Shown piece by piece: positions 8,895 through 15,842 of a DNA stretch of 64,000 bases (positions are counted from its first letter, which is position 1; the number at the start of each line of letters is the position of its first letter). The stretch comes from Lysinibacillus xylanilyticus. GTDB lineage: Bacteria; Bacillota; Bacilli; Bacillales_A; Planococcaceae. The DNA lies in assembly GCF_001183605.1 (NCBI RefSeq), contig NZ_LFXJ01000008.1, positions 62,001 through 126,000 of the forward strand, in the 5' to 3' direction. The translations under genes were made by a program, and so were the position numbers. Below the pieces are notes generated by a model. The model was not told the origin of the DNA and searched no databases. It was given only the letters and a program-made list of their open reading frames with translations.

Positions 8895-9217
8895 AAAAAC
8901 ATCTTGCTGAAATTTTGTATTATTACTATAAATTAGAGTGACAAACCATAAGATAAATTCTATGTGAAAAGGTTGATTGGAGTGGAGGCTGGGCGACTCC
9001 TTGGGGATCAGCGATAGAGGAACGAAGGCTAAAACCATCACGTCCTGTGATAACGCCTTCGTGACCAACATCCTGCTGCTGCCGCTACGTTAGCACTTCG
9101 CTTTCGCGCAAAAAACACCTGTTGGCCCAAGCGGCTCATCGGACGCCCCCAGGAAGCTCTGCTCTGCGCGAAAGCGAAGCGTCAGCCGGAACGGAAATCA
9201 ACCACACGTTATGGTGA
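8895..9217 (+). repeat. Family A structured element (copy A2)
   Basis: A reference copy. The 5' arm TTGATT-GGA-GT-GGA-GGCTGGGCG starts at 8973. The matching 3' arm (GCC-GGA-AC-GGA-AATCAA) ends at 9201, and a small ACCA...TGGT hairpin follows to 9217. Inside lie the two-stem module (about 9022-9066) and a CCAAC...GTTGG hairpin whose loop is enlarged by a short-repeat insertion (about 9067-9126). About 70 bp upstream of the 5' arm (tttgtattattactataaa to tatgtgaaaagg) resembles the same position in copies at 10745 and 44465, so the element probably begins there. Isolated short repeats lie at 8865-8900. Confidence 0.85.
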
Positions 9218-9326
9218 AGAGCTTATTTATCTATACCCCATTTTTTTGACACTTTTTTCGTGAACATCTTGGAAAATATGATACACTAAAAGCTATACTA
9301 AAACATAAAAGAGAGTTGAAATATAC

Positions 9327-10553
9327 ATGGCAACTGAGCAACCATTTTTACCAGTATTACTAGGATCAGATATGAATGCATATGGTATGGCACGTGCATT
9401 TTATGAGGCATACGGTATTAAACCACTTGTATTAGGACGTTCACATTTAACGGCAACGCAAGACAGTCATATCATAAATTTCGAAGAGATTGATCGCTTA
9501 AATGAACAGGATGTATTTGCACCTGCACTTGCAAAGGTCGCAAAAAAATATTCTGATAAAAAACTACTGTTGTTAGCTTGTGGAGATGATTATGCAAAGC
9601 TTATTATCAAAAATAAGCCAACATTACAGGAGCATTTTACAGTACCTTACATCGATGAGTCACTTATGGATGAAATTTTATTAAAAGAAAATTTCTATAA
9701 AATGTGTGATAAGTACGATTTTAAATATCCAGGTACGACGACTGTAACAGCAGACAATTACGAAAACTTTACACCACCATTTGATTACCCAATTATTTTA
9801 AAGGCTTCTAACTCTGTGGAATACTGGGCATGTAAATTCCCAGGTAAGAAAAAAGTTTTCGTTGCACATGATGAAGCAGAAAAAACAGCTATTTTAAAAG
9901 CAATCTATAGCTCAACTTATCAGGATACAATGATTATTCAAGAATTCATTCCAGGTGATGATTCGTATATGCGTGTATTAAATGCGTATGTAGGGAAAGA
10001 TGGCAAAGTGAAGCTAATGTGTCTAGGAAACCCAATCTTAGAAGAGCATTCACCTGAAGGAATCGGTAGCTATGCAGCAATTGTTACAACATACGATAAA
10101 GAAATAATGGATCAAGTACGTTTCTTCTTAGAGGATATCGGTTATACAGGCTTTGCTAACTTCGATATGAAATACGATATGCGTGACAAACAGTATAAGT
10201 TGTTTGAAATTAACTTACGTAATGGTCGCTCTAGTTATTATGTAACAGCAAGTGGTCATAATTTAATGAAATATGTAGCTGATGACCATATGTTAAATAT
10301 TGAACAGGAAGTAACTTATGTTCAGGACAAGCATTTATGGATGATCATTCCTAAGGGTGTTCTATTCAAATATGCATCCAATGAAAAGCTTAAGCTAGAA
10401 GCGAAAAAATTAATTCGTGAAGGGAAATATACAAACTCTCTTTACTTTAATCAAGATATGAATGCGAAACGTTGGGTGAAGCTAACGTTAAATAATTTAA
10501 ATTATTATCGCAAATATAAAAAATACTTCAACAATAAAGGATTGTCTGAGTAA
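9327..10553 (+). CDS. ATP-grasp carboxylate-amine ligase, candidate D-aspartate ligase
   Basis: A 408-residue ATP-grasp enzyme. The N-terminal LLGSDMNAYGMARAFYEAYG segment (11-30) is the Rossmann-like pre-ATP-grasp domain. Central strands carry nucleotide-binding IILKASNS and IIQEFIPGDDSY segments, and the C-terminal KLFEINLRNGRSS supplies the metal-binding Glu/Asn. Length and layout fit the family of Asl(fm)-type D-aspartate ligases, which add D-Asp to the lysine of peptidoglycan precursors. Lysinibacillus peptidoglycan is of the L-Lys-D-Asp type, so such an enzyme is required somewhere in the genome; assigning it to this gene is inference. It stands alone between repeats, with its own promoter region and terminator. 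Confidence 0.65.
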   Translation: MATEQPFLPVLLGSDMNAYGMARAFYEAYGIKPLVLGRSHLTATQDSHIINFEEIDRLNEQDVFAPALAKVAKKYSDKKLLLLACGDDYAKLIIKNKPTLQEHFTVPYIDESLMDEILLKENFYKMCDKYDFKYPGTTTVTADNYENFTPPFDYPIILKASNSVEYWACKFPGKKKVFVAHDEAEKTAILKAIYSSTYQDTMIIQEFIPGDDSYMRVLNAYVGKDGKVKLMCLGNPILEEHSPEGIGSYAAIVTTYDKEIMDQVRFFLEDIGYTGFANFDMKYDMRDKQYKLFEINLRNGRSSYYVTASGHNLMKYVADDHMLNIEQEVTYVQDKHLWMIIPKGVLFKYASNEKLKLEAKKLIREGKYTNSLYFNQDMNAKRWVKLTLNNLNYYRKYKKYFNNKGLSE

Positions 10554-10561
10554 AACAAAGA

Positions 10562-10591
10562 AGCCATCTCATATAACTGAGATGGTTTTTT
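10562..10591 (+). terminator. Terminator of the ATP-grasp gene
   Basis: GCCATCTCA and TGAGATGG with a six-base loop and a T-run, 9 bp after the stop codon. A near-duplicate hairpin lies at 10949-10980. Confidence 0.9.
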
Positions 10592-10679
10592 CATAGAATC
10601 AGAAAACAAAATGATTAAGGAGAAATTTATAAAAGTTGTACTTTTTTAAATGTGGGTTATTTCCATTCCAGGCTACTCG

Positions 10680-10905
10680 CTTTGAGGCTGTCGCTTTGCT
10701 TTCGCTACAGAAAACATTTGTAGCTGTCGCTTCGCTTTCGCACAAAAAAATCTGCTAAAGTTTTGTTTAATCACTATAAACTATAGTAAGATGCCAGAAG
10801 ATACACTCTATGTTAAGTGGTTGATTGGGTTGGAGACTGGGCGACTCATCGGACGCCCCCCGCCCAGTAGGAACGGAAATCAACCTCTCGTTTTGTTGAA
10901 GAACC
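10680..10905 (+). repeat. Minimal family A element (copy A3) with short repeats
   Basis: Two short hairpin repeats at about 10684-10750 precede a reduced family A copy. The leader (gttttgtttaatcactataaa) starts at about 10757, the 5' arm TTGATT...ACTGGGCG begins at 10821 and the 3' arm CGCCCAGT...AATCAA ends at 10883. The trailing hairpin CAAC...GTTG is at 10881-10898. The central module is missing; only ACTCATCGGACGCCC separates the arms. An inner pair reads A-T here where other copies have G-C, a compensatory change. Confidence 0.8.
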
Positions 10906-10945
10906 ACACCTTAATTTGATGGACATAAAAGTTTTTCTAAAACAA

Positions 10946-10984
10946 GGAAGAAGCCATCTCAAATAGCTGAGATGGCTTCTTTTG
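10946..10984 (-). terminator. Terminator of the ytzB-like gene (bidirectional shape)
   Basis: AGAAGCCATCTCA and TGAGATGGCTTCT form a 13-bp stem. It is nearly the same hairpin as the terminator at 10562. It lies about 40 bp past the ytzB-like stop. Confidence 0.8.
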
Positions 10985-11020
10985 TAGTCTATAATTTTTG
11001 TCGCGTATTAATGTGTAAGT

Positions 11021-11335
11021 TTATACTTCTTGTAACTCTACTACAACACCTGAGCGTGCGTCAGCAGCGAATTCAAATGTTTGCATTTCGCCCTCATGCA
11101 TACGAGAGATACCTCCACGGTATACTGGAATAGTCATAATGCCGTTTGAGAAATTGTCTGTTTTCATAAAAATCCAAGAACCGTCAATCGGTGAATCCTT
11201 TTTAAATTCCTTTTTTATGTTTTCAAGTACTTGTCCTGCAGGTACATACGGAGAAACCTTTTCACTTGCTTCTTTAACAATGACTGCGGCAGCTAGGCCA
11301 GTAGCAACACCAATTAAAAAATCACGTAATTTCAT
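11021..11335 (-). CDS. ytzB: YtzB-like PepSY-type small envelope protein
   Basis: A 104-residue protein with one N-terminal hydrophobic segment (about 5-22, RDFLIGVATGLAAAVIV) that should anchor it in or route it through the membrane. The soluble rest has a PepSY-like pattern: amphipathic helix AGQVLENIKKEFKKD, then beta strands and a C-terminal ARSGVVVELQEV strand. Its position next to the M42 peptidase matches B. subtilis ytzB-ytoP. The strong AAGGAGG eight bases before the ATG supports the start. PepSY domains are thought to inhibit or modulate peptidases; no direct evidence is seen here. It is divergent from the peptidase gene. Confidence 0.72.
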   Translation of the reverse strand: MKLRDFLIGVATGLAAAVIVKEASEKVSPYVPAGQVLENIKKEFKKDSPIDGSWIFMKTDNFSNGIMTIPVYRGGISRMHEGEMQTFEFAADARSGVVVELQEV

Positions 11336-11617
11336 GCTTTTTTCCTCCTTTTTCTATAGCTCCATTTTAACATAGCATACAGAGTGAATGCACGTTCACA
11401 CATTAGCACTTTTCAGGAAATGTATCAATATTTCGAATTTGGAAATTGCACTGATGCTTCGCTTTAGTACAGAGCAAATTTGGGATAACTTTTGAAGATG
11501 GGCTACACTCGCAGTTATCTTCTACTTATTGAAAAATAAGAGTTTTCTGATGAATATAGATAAATATGTTACAATGACAAGGAAGAATATTCTACTTCGT
11601 GGGGAGAGAGAGTCAAC

Positions 11618-12694
11618 ATGAATGAGGAAACATTACAATTATTTAAAACACTAACAGAATTACCAGGCGCGCCGGGTAATGAACATGCGGTACGTGCGTT
11701 CATGCGTTCTGAGTTGGAAAAGTACTCGGATGAGATCGTTCAGGATAATTTAGGGGGTATTTTCGGTGTGAAGCATAGTGAAGTTGCTGATGCACCAAAA
11801 GTGTTAGTTGCTGGTCATATGGATGAAGTGGCATTCATGGTTACTTCTATTACTGATAACGGTATGATCCGCTTTCAAACATTAGGTGGCTGGTGGAACC
11901 AGGTTATGCTAGCACAACGAGTTGAAGTATTTACCAAAAACGGTGTAATTCCTGGCGTAATTTCATCAATACCACCCCATTTATTAACAGATGCTGAACG
12001 TTCTAAACCGATGGATATTAAAAATATGCTAATAGATGTTGGTGCAGACAATAAAGAAGATGCTATTGAACTTGGTGTTCGTCCAGGTCAATCAATTATC
12101 CCTGTCTGCCCATTTACACCAATGGCCAATCAGAAAAAAATTATGGCCAAGGCTTGGGATAACCGTTATGGCTGTGGATTGGCAATTGAATTGATGAAAG
12201 AGGTAAAAGGTGAAAAGCTAGCCTCGCATTTATATTCAGGTGCCAATGTAATGGAAGAAGTTGGTCTGCGAGGTGCTCAAGTATCTGCAAATATGATTAA
12301 ACCGGATTTATTCTTTGCTCTAGATGCTTCACCTGCAAATGATATGTCAGGAGAAAAAAATCAATTTGGTCAGCTTGGAAAAGGGACATTATTACGTATT
12401 CTTGACCGTACGATGGTTACACATAGAGGTATGCGTGAATTCATCTTAGATACTGCGGAAACGAATAATATCCCTTATCAATATTTTGTATCACAAGGTG
12501 GTACGGATGCAGGTCGTGTGCACACGGCAAATGACGGTGTTCCTAGTGCAGTAATTGGTGTTTGCTCACGTTATATTCATACAGCTGCGTCAATTATTCA
12601 TATTGATGACTATGCAGCTGCAAAAGCTTTAATTGTGGAACTAGTGAAAAAAGCAGATCGTTCGACATTAGCAACGATTCGCGCTAATGTGTAA
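11618..12694 (+). CDS. ytoP: M42 family glutamyl/aminopeptidase (YtoP-like)
   Basis: A cytoplasmic cobalt/zinc aminopeptidase of 358 residues from the tetrahedral TET family. Metal and catalytic residues visible: His67 and Asp69 in AGHMDEV, Asp181 in AWDNRYGCG, the catalytic Glu213 and Glu214 in [10 protein letters not shown], Asp236 in ALDAS and a C-terminal histidine in RYIHTAAS. The PA/dimer insertion sits between about 75 and 165. It removes N-terminal residues from peptides. The GGGGAGAG ribosome binding site is clear, and the gene ends at a short terminator before the DUF84 gene. Confidence 0.92.
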   Translation: MNEETLQLFKTLTELPGAPGNEHAVRAFMRSELEKYSDEIVQDNLGGIFGVKHSEVADAPKVLVAGHMDEVAFMVTSITDNGMIRFQTLGGWWNQVMLAQRVEVFTKNGVIPGVISSIPPHLLTDAERSKPMDIKNMLIDVGADNKEDAIELGVRPGQSIIPVCPFTPMANQKKIMAKAWDNRYGCGLAIELMKEVKGEKLASHLYSGANVMEEVGLRGAQVSANMIKPDLFFALDASPANDMSGEKNQFGQLGKGTLLRILDRTMVTHRGMREFILDTAETNNIPYQYFVSQGGTDAGRVHTANDGVPSAVIGVCSRYIHTAASIIHIDDYAAAKALIVELVKKADRSTLATIRANV

Positions 12695-12718
12695 AGCGAT
12701 TCCACCGAAAGAAGTTAA

Positions 12719-12743
12719 AAGATGCCTTTAGGGGCATCTTTTT
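12719..12743 (+). terminator. Terminator of the M42 peptidase gene
   Basis: AGATGCC and GGCATCT with a six-base loop and a T-run, 25 bp after the stop. Confidence 0.85.
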
Positions 12744-12769
12744 CTATGCGAAGAAAGAGGGATTAGAAA

Positions 12770-13291
12770 ATGAACATAACTATTGGAACAACAAACAAAG
12801 CAAAAACAGAGGCAGTTGAAGTTATAGCTAGAAAATATTTTGATAATCCAAATTTCACCTACGTTAAGGCTGCTTCACAAGTATCTGATCAACCGATGAC
12901 TCAAGAAGAAACACGATTGGGAGCAATTAACCGTTCGGAAAACGCAATCAAAGAGACGTGCGCGCAATTATCGTTTGGATTAGAGGGTGGAGTGACTGAA
13001 ATTGATGGTGTTATGTACGTTTGTAACTGGGGAGCACTTACAGTATCAGATGGAAAAACTTATACAGCTGCTGGCGCACAAATTATATTACCAGAAGAAA
13101 TTGCCCAGGAAATAAGAGCTGGGAAGGAACTTGGGCCTGTAATGGAGCACTATACACAACGCCGAGATATCCGACAAGGTGCGGGAGCTGTAGGTGTTTT
13201 CACACAGGGGTTAGTAAGTCGTCAGATGATGTTCGAGCATATAGTTTCGCTTCTTATTGGACAATATTTATTCACATTAGCACATGACTAG
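12770..13291 (+). CDS. DUF84 / YjjX-type inosine-xanthosine triphosphatase
   Basis: A 173-residue protein of the YjjX (DUF84) family, which hydrolyses non-canonical nucleoside triphosphates such as ITP and XTP and so protects nucleic acids. Signature features: ITIGTTNKAKTEAV near the N-terminus, SQVSDQPMTQEET with the base-recognition region, AINRSENA, and GLEGGV at about 69-74 where the metal-binding glutamate lies. The AGAGGGATTAG ribosome binding site fits the ATG. The gene has its own terminator at 13396, after which family B copy B1 begins. Confidence 0.82.
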   Translation: MNITIGTTNKAKTEAVEVIARKYFDNPNFTYVKAASQVSDQPMTQEETRLGAINRSENAIKETCAQLSFGLEGGVTEIDGVMYVCNWGALTVSDGKTYTAAGAQIILPEEIAQEIRAGKELGPVMEHYTQRRDIRQGAGAVGVFTQGLVSRQMMFEHIVSLLIGQYLFTLAHD

Positions 13292-13395
13292 TGTCTTTTG
13301 ATTAGTGATACTGGAATAGTAAAGGATAGTAAAGTTGCAACTTTAAAATAATTTTTTTAAAATAGAAAGACAGATGATTGGATAGTTTTGAACAG

Positions 13396-13424
13396 AACGG
13401 TTCACAAATATGTGAGCCGTTTTC
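13396..13424 (+). terminator. Terminator of the DUF84 gene
   Basis: AACGGTTCAC and GTGAGCCGTT (one G-T pair) followed by TTTTC. Confidence 0.8.
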
Positions 13425-13431
13425 TCATCAT

Positions 13432-13880
13432 TTAACTTCTTTCAGCAATTATTTTCTGTATCGAAACGAAGCGTCAGCTACAGAAGTCTCCCACCTCTAT
13501 AGGTGGTGAGATAGATAAGGTTTTAAGTTGCTTTTCTGCGGGTGTCCAAACGCCTGTGCCTGTCGCTGCGCTTTCGGTACAAAAGACATCTGCTGAAATA
13601 GAGGAACTCAGGCTAAGAGCTTCACATCCTGTGAAAACGCCTGAGTGACCAACGTCGTGTTGGCCTAAAGCCTCCGGCGGATGTCAAGGAATCGGAAATG
13701 AGTTCAATAAAGGATGTTAGCCTAAGGTCATCGCATCCATGCGATAACGGCTAACTGACCTGCATCGGTAAAAACGCCACGTCTTGTGGCATTACCGAAA
13801 TGACCGACATCGTGTCGGCCCTCAGCAGGCCTAAGCACAAAGTCGATTCCGGACGCAATTATGCCGAGGCATAATTGATC
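13432..13880 (+). repeat. Family B structured element (copy B1)
   Basis: The fullest family B copy. It begins TTTAACTTCTTTCAGC and ends in the perfect palindrome CAATTATGCC-ga-GGCATAATTG at 13856-13877. In order it holds a short repeat, a TCTC...GAGA hairpin with CACCT/AGGTG, a GCGGGTGTCC region, and three copies of the two-stem module (about 13608-13645, 13716-13755, 13767-13796). Each module has different paired bases and the same single-stranded bases. Two CCRAC/GTYGG hairpins follow modules one and three. It fills the gap to ytpQ; 13880-14032 holds nothing recognisable. Confidence 0.85.
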
Positions 13881-14032
13881 ATATTAAGCTACAATAGAAT
13901 TCTACCTATATTGTTGATGAGCTGAATAAGGGTATAATTCATTTTTGAAGGGTACCCAGTTGACAATTTTTTTGCGCTACAGCGGTAATTACGCCAAAAA
14001 TACATTAATTTAGAAGGAAGGATATGAGCTAG

Positions 14033-14857
14033 GTGAAACAAATTAAGTCAGAACAACTTGTGACCCTATTAAAACAACAATTGAATGAGGAAAAGTTTGA
14101 TTTTGAATTTGATAAAAAGCACGATAAATTACGCCTAAACCATAAAAAAATTGGTAAAGGGATGGAGCTTTCTCTACCAGGCATTTTAGCAAAATATAAT
14201 GATAAGCAAGGGGCTGCAATCGATGAAGTTGTTTATACAATCGAGCAAACCTTTAATGCTATGGAGCAAGAGATGGAACAAGGATTCCAAGCTACTACAC
14301 AAATTTATCCAGTTATTCGCGCAACATCCTACCCTCAAGCCTCGAAGGAGGGGCATGCATTCATCACTACTGAACATACAGCTGAAACACGTATTTTTTA
14401 TGCACTTGATCTAGGAAAAACCTATCGTTTTATTGATGAATCCATGTTAGAGGTACTACAATTAACAGTAGAGCAAGTTCGTGAAATGGCACGATTTTCT
14501 GTAAAGCAGCTACCAACAGTTTATAAAAAAGATGAAGTTGCGGGGAATATTTTCTATTTTGTTAATGCTAATGATGGCTACGATGCAAGTCGTATTTTAA
14601 ATGAAAGCTTTCTGAAAGAAATGCAGACTAACATTGAAGGTGACATGACATTATCTGTGCCACATCAGGATGTATTAATAGTAGGTGATATTCGTAATGA
14701 AACAGGGTATGATGTATTAGCGCAGATGACGATGCATTTCTTCGCTGTCGGTACTGTACCGATCACGTCATTATCATTTATTTATGAAGATGGGGAGCTA
14801 GAACCAATCTTTATATTAGCAAAAAACAGAGTTAAAAAGGAGCAAGAGAAACAATGA
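14033..14857 (+). CDS. ytpQ: DUF1444 protein (YtpQ-like)
   Basis: A 274-residue cytoplasmic protein of the DUF1444 family, assigned from overall sequence character and its place directly before ytpR and sftA, as in B. subtilis. There is no signal peptide or membrane segment. The function of the family is unknown. The start is a GTG after GAAGGAAGGATATGAG; there is no closer in-frame ATG that keeps the KQIKSEQLVTLLKQQL beginning. Its stop overlaps the ytpR start (ATGA), so translation is coupled. Confidence 0.8.
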   Translation: MKQIKSEQLVTLLKQQLNEEKFDFEFDKKHDKLRLNHKKIGKGMELSLPGILAKYNDKQGAAIDEVVYTIEQTFNAMEQEMEQGFQATTQIYPVIRATSYPQASKEGHAFITTEHTAETRIFYALDLGKTYRFIDESMLEVLQLTVEQVREMARFSVKQLPTVYKKDEVAGNIFYFVNANDGYDASRILNESFLKEMQTNIEGDMTLSVPHQDVLIVGDIRNETGYDVLAQMTMHFFAVGTVPITSLSFIYEDGELEPIFILAKNRVKKEQEKQ

Positions 14858-15468
14858 ATGTATTTTACAACAAAGAGCATGTAGGGGATGTATTGCTAGT
14901 ACAATTAGCAACAGAATCAATCGTGAAGACAGAGGTAGAACGTGCAGGTGATATCGCTATTTTAAAGGAAGCACAAACTGGAGAAATTAAAGCATTTAAT
15001 TTATTTAATGCCAGCAACTATATACAAACTGATGCAAAAGGTCTAGTTGAAGTTACTCCAGAATTAGCAGCGCAGCTAGAGGCAGCTATTGCGAAAAATG
15101 GAGCTGTAATCAGCCTTAATGTAGATTTTTCTCCAAAATTTGTCGTGGGTTATGTAGAAACTAAGGACAAGCATCCAAATGCTGATAAACTAAGCATTTG
15201 TTCTGTAAACGTAGGTGAAGAGACATTACAAATTGTATGTGGTGCGCCAAATGTGGAAGCAGGTCAAAAAGTTGTTGTAGCAAAAATTGGTGCAGTGATG
15301 CCTTCTGGAATGCTTATTAAAGAAGGTAATTTGCGAGGTGTTGAATCTTACGGTATGTTATGTTCAGCGCGTGAATTAGCAATACCAAATGCACCTTCTG
15401 AAAAAGGAATTTTAGTATTACCGGAAGATGCGATAACTGGTAGTGCGTTTGAAACACCAACTAGATAA
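14854..15468 (+). CDS. ytpR: YtpR, tRNA-binding-domain protein
   Basis: A 204-residue protein: residues 1-90 form a family-specific N-terminal domain and about 94-200 form an EMAP/Trbp-type OB-fold like the N-terminus of the PheRS beta subunit, with KHPNADKLSICSVNVG at 106-121, QIVCGAPNVEAGQKVV, and GVESYGMLCSARELA. Such domains bind the elbow of tRNA. There is no catalytic domain. The partner or target is not known. It is translationally coupled to ytpQ by a 4-bp overlap. Short repeats follow immediately after the stop. Confidence 0.88.
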   Translation: MNVFYNKEHVGDVLLVQLATESIVKTEVERAGDIAILKEAQTGEIKAFNLFNASNYIQTDAKGLVEVTPELAAQLEAAIAKNGAVISLNVDFSPKFVVGYVETKDKHPNADKLSICSVNVGEETLQIVCGAPNVEAGQKVVVAKIGAVMPSGMLIKEGNLRGVESYGMLCSARELAIPNAPSEKGILVLPEDAITGSAFETPTR

Positions 15469-15475
15469 AGCCTTC

Positions 15476-15605
15476 GGAAGCACCGTTTAGCTGCTCGAAA
15501 GTGCAGTGACATCGGTAAATGTTTTCTGTTACGAAAGCAAAGCGGCAGCTACAAGTGTTTTCTGTAGCGAAAGCAAAGCGGCAGCTACAATTTGCCGAGA
15601 CAAAA
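15476..15605 (+). repeat. Two short hairpin repeats with B-like end
   Basis: Two units (TGTTAC/TGTAGC ... GCTACA) at about 15528-15592 with a 36-bp offset, ending in an imperfect CAATTT...AAATTG inverted repeat at 15590-15610. This is a short relative of family B between ytpR and its terminator. Confidence 0.75.
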
Positions 15606-15621
15606 TTGAATATATGTACTT

Positions 15622-15667
15622 AAAATCGTTATGCTACTAATTTGCTAGTAACATAACGATTTTTTTG
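15622..15667 (+). terminator. Terminator of ytpQ-ytpR
   Basis: AAATCGTTATG and CATAACGATTT with an inner CTA...TAG extension and a T-run. It lies 155 bp past the ytpR stop, displaced by the short-repeat tract. Confidence 0.88.
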
Positions 15668-15733
15668 TGTAGAATGAGCCTCTTAATGCAAGTTTCTATT
15701 ACATTTTTATGGTATGCTTTTTGTTATAGACAT

Positions 15734-15804
15734 TTAACTTCTTTCGCAAATATTTTCTGTAGCGAAAGTAAAGCGACAGCTACAATTATGCCGAGGCATA
15801 ATTG
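15734..15804 (+). repeat. Minimal family B element (copy B4)
   Basis: Only the two B ends joined by one short hairpin repeat: TTTAACTTCTTTC at the left, a TGTAGC...GCTACA hairpin, and the terminal palindrome CAATTATGCC-ga-GGCATAATTG. It shows that the ends are the constant part of family B. Confidence 0.8.
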
Positions 15805-15842
15805 ATTTAGTTAATGCTATAAATGAAGTGTAAGAGAAATGA

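Noticed and set aside
13432..13880. IS200/IS605 remnant with an OMEGA-type guide RNA
   Set aside because: Subterminal hairpins look similar at first sight, but no TnpA or TnpB coding sequence lies near any of the copies, and the same structure recurs several times without one.
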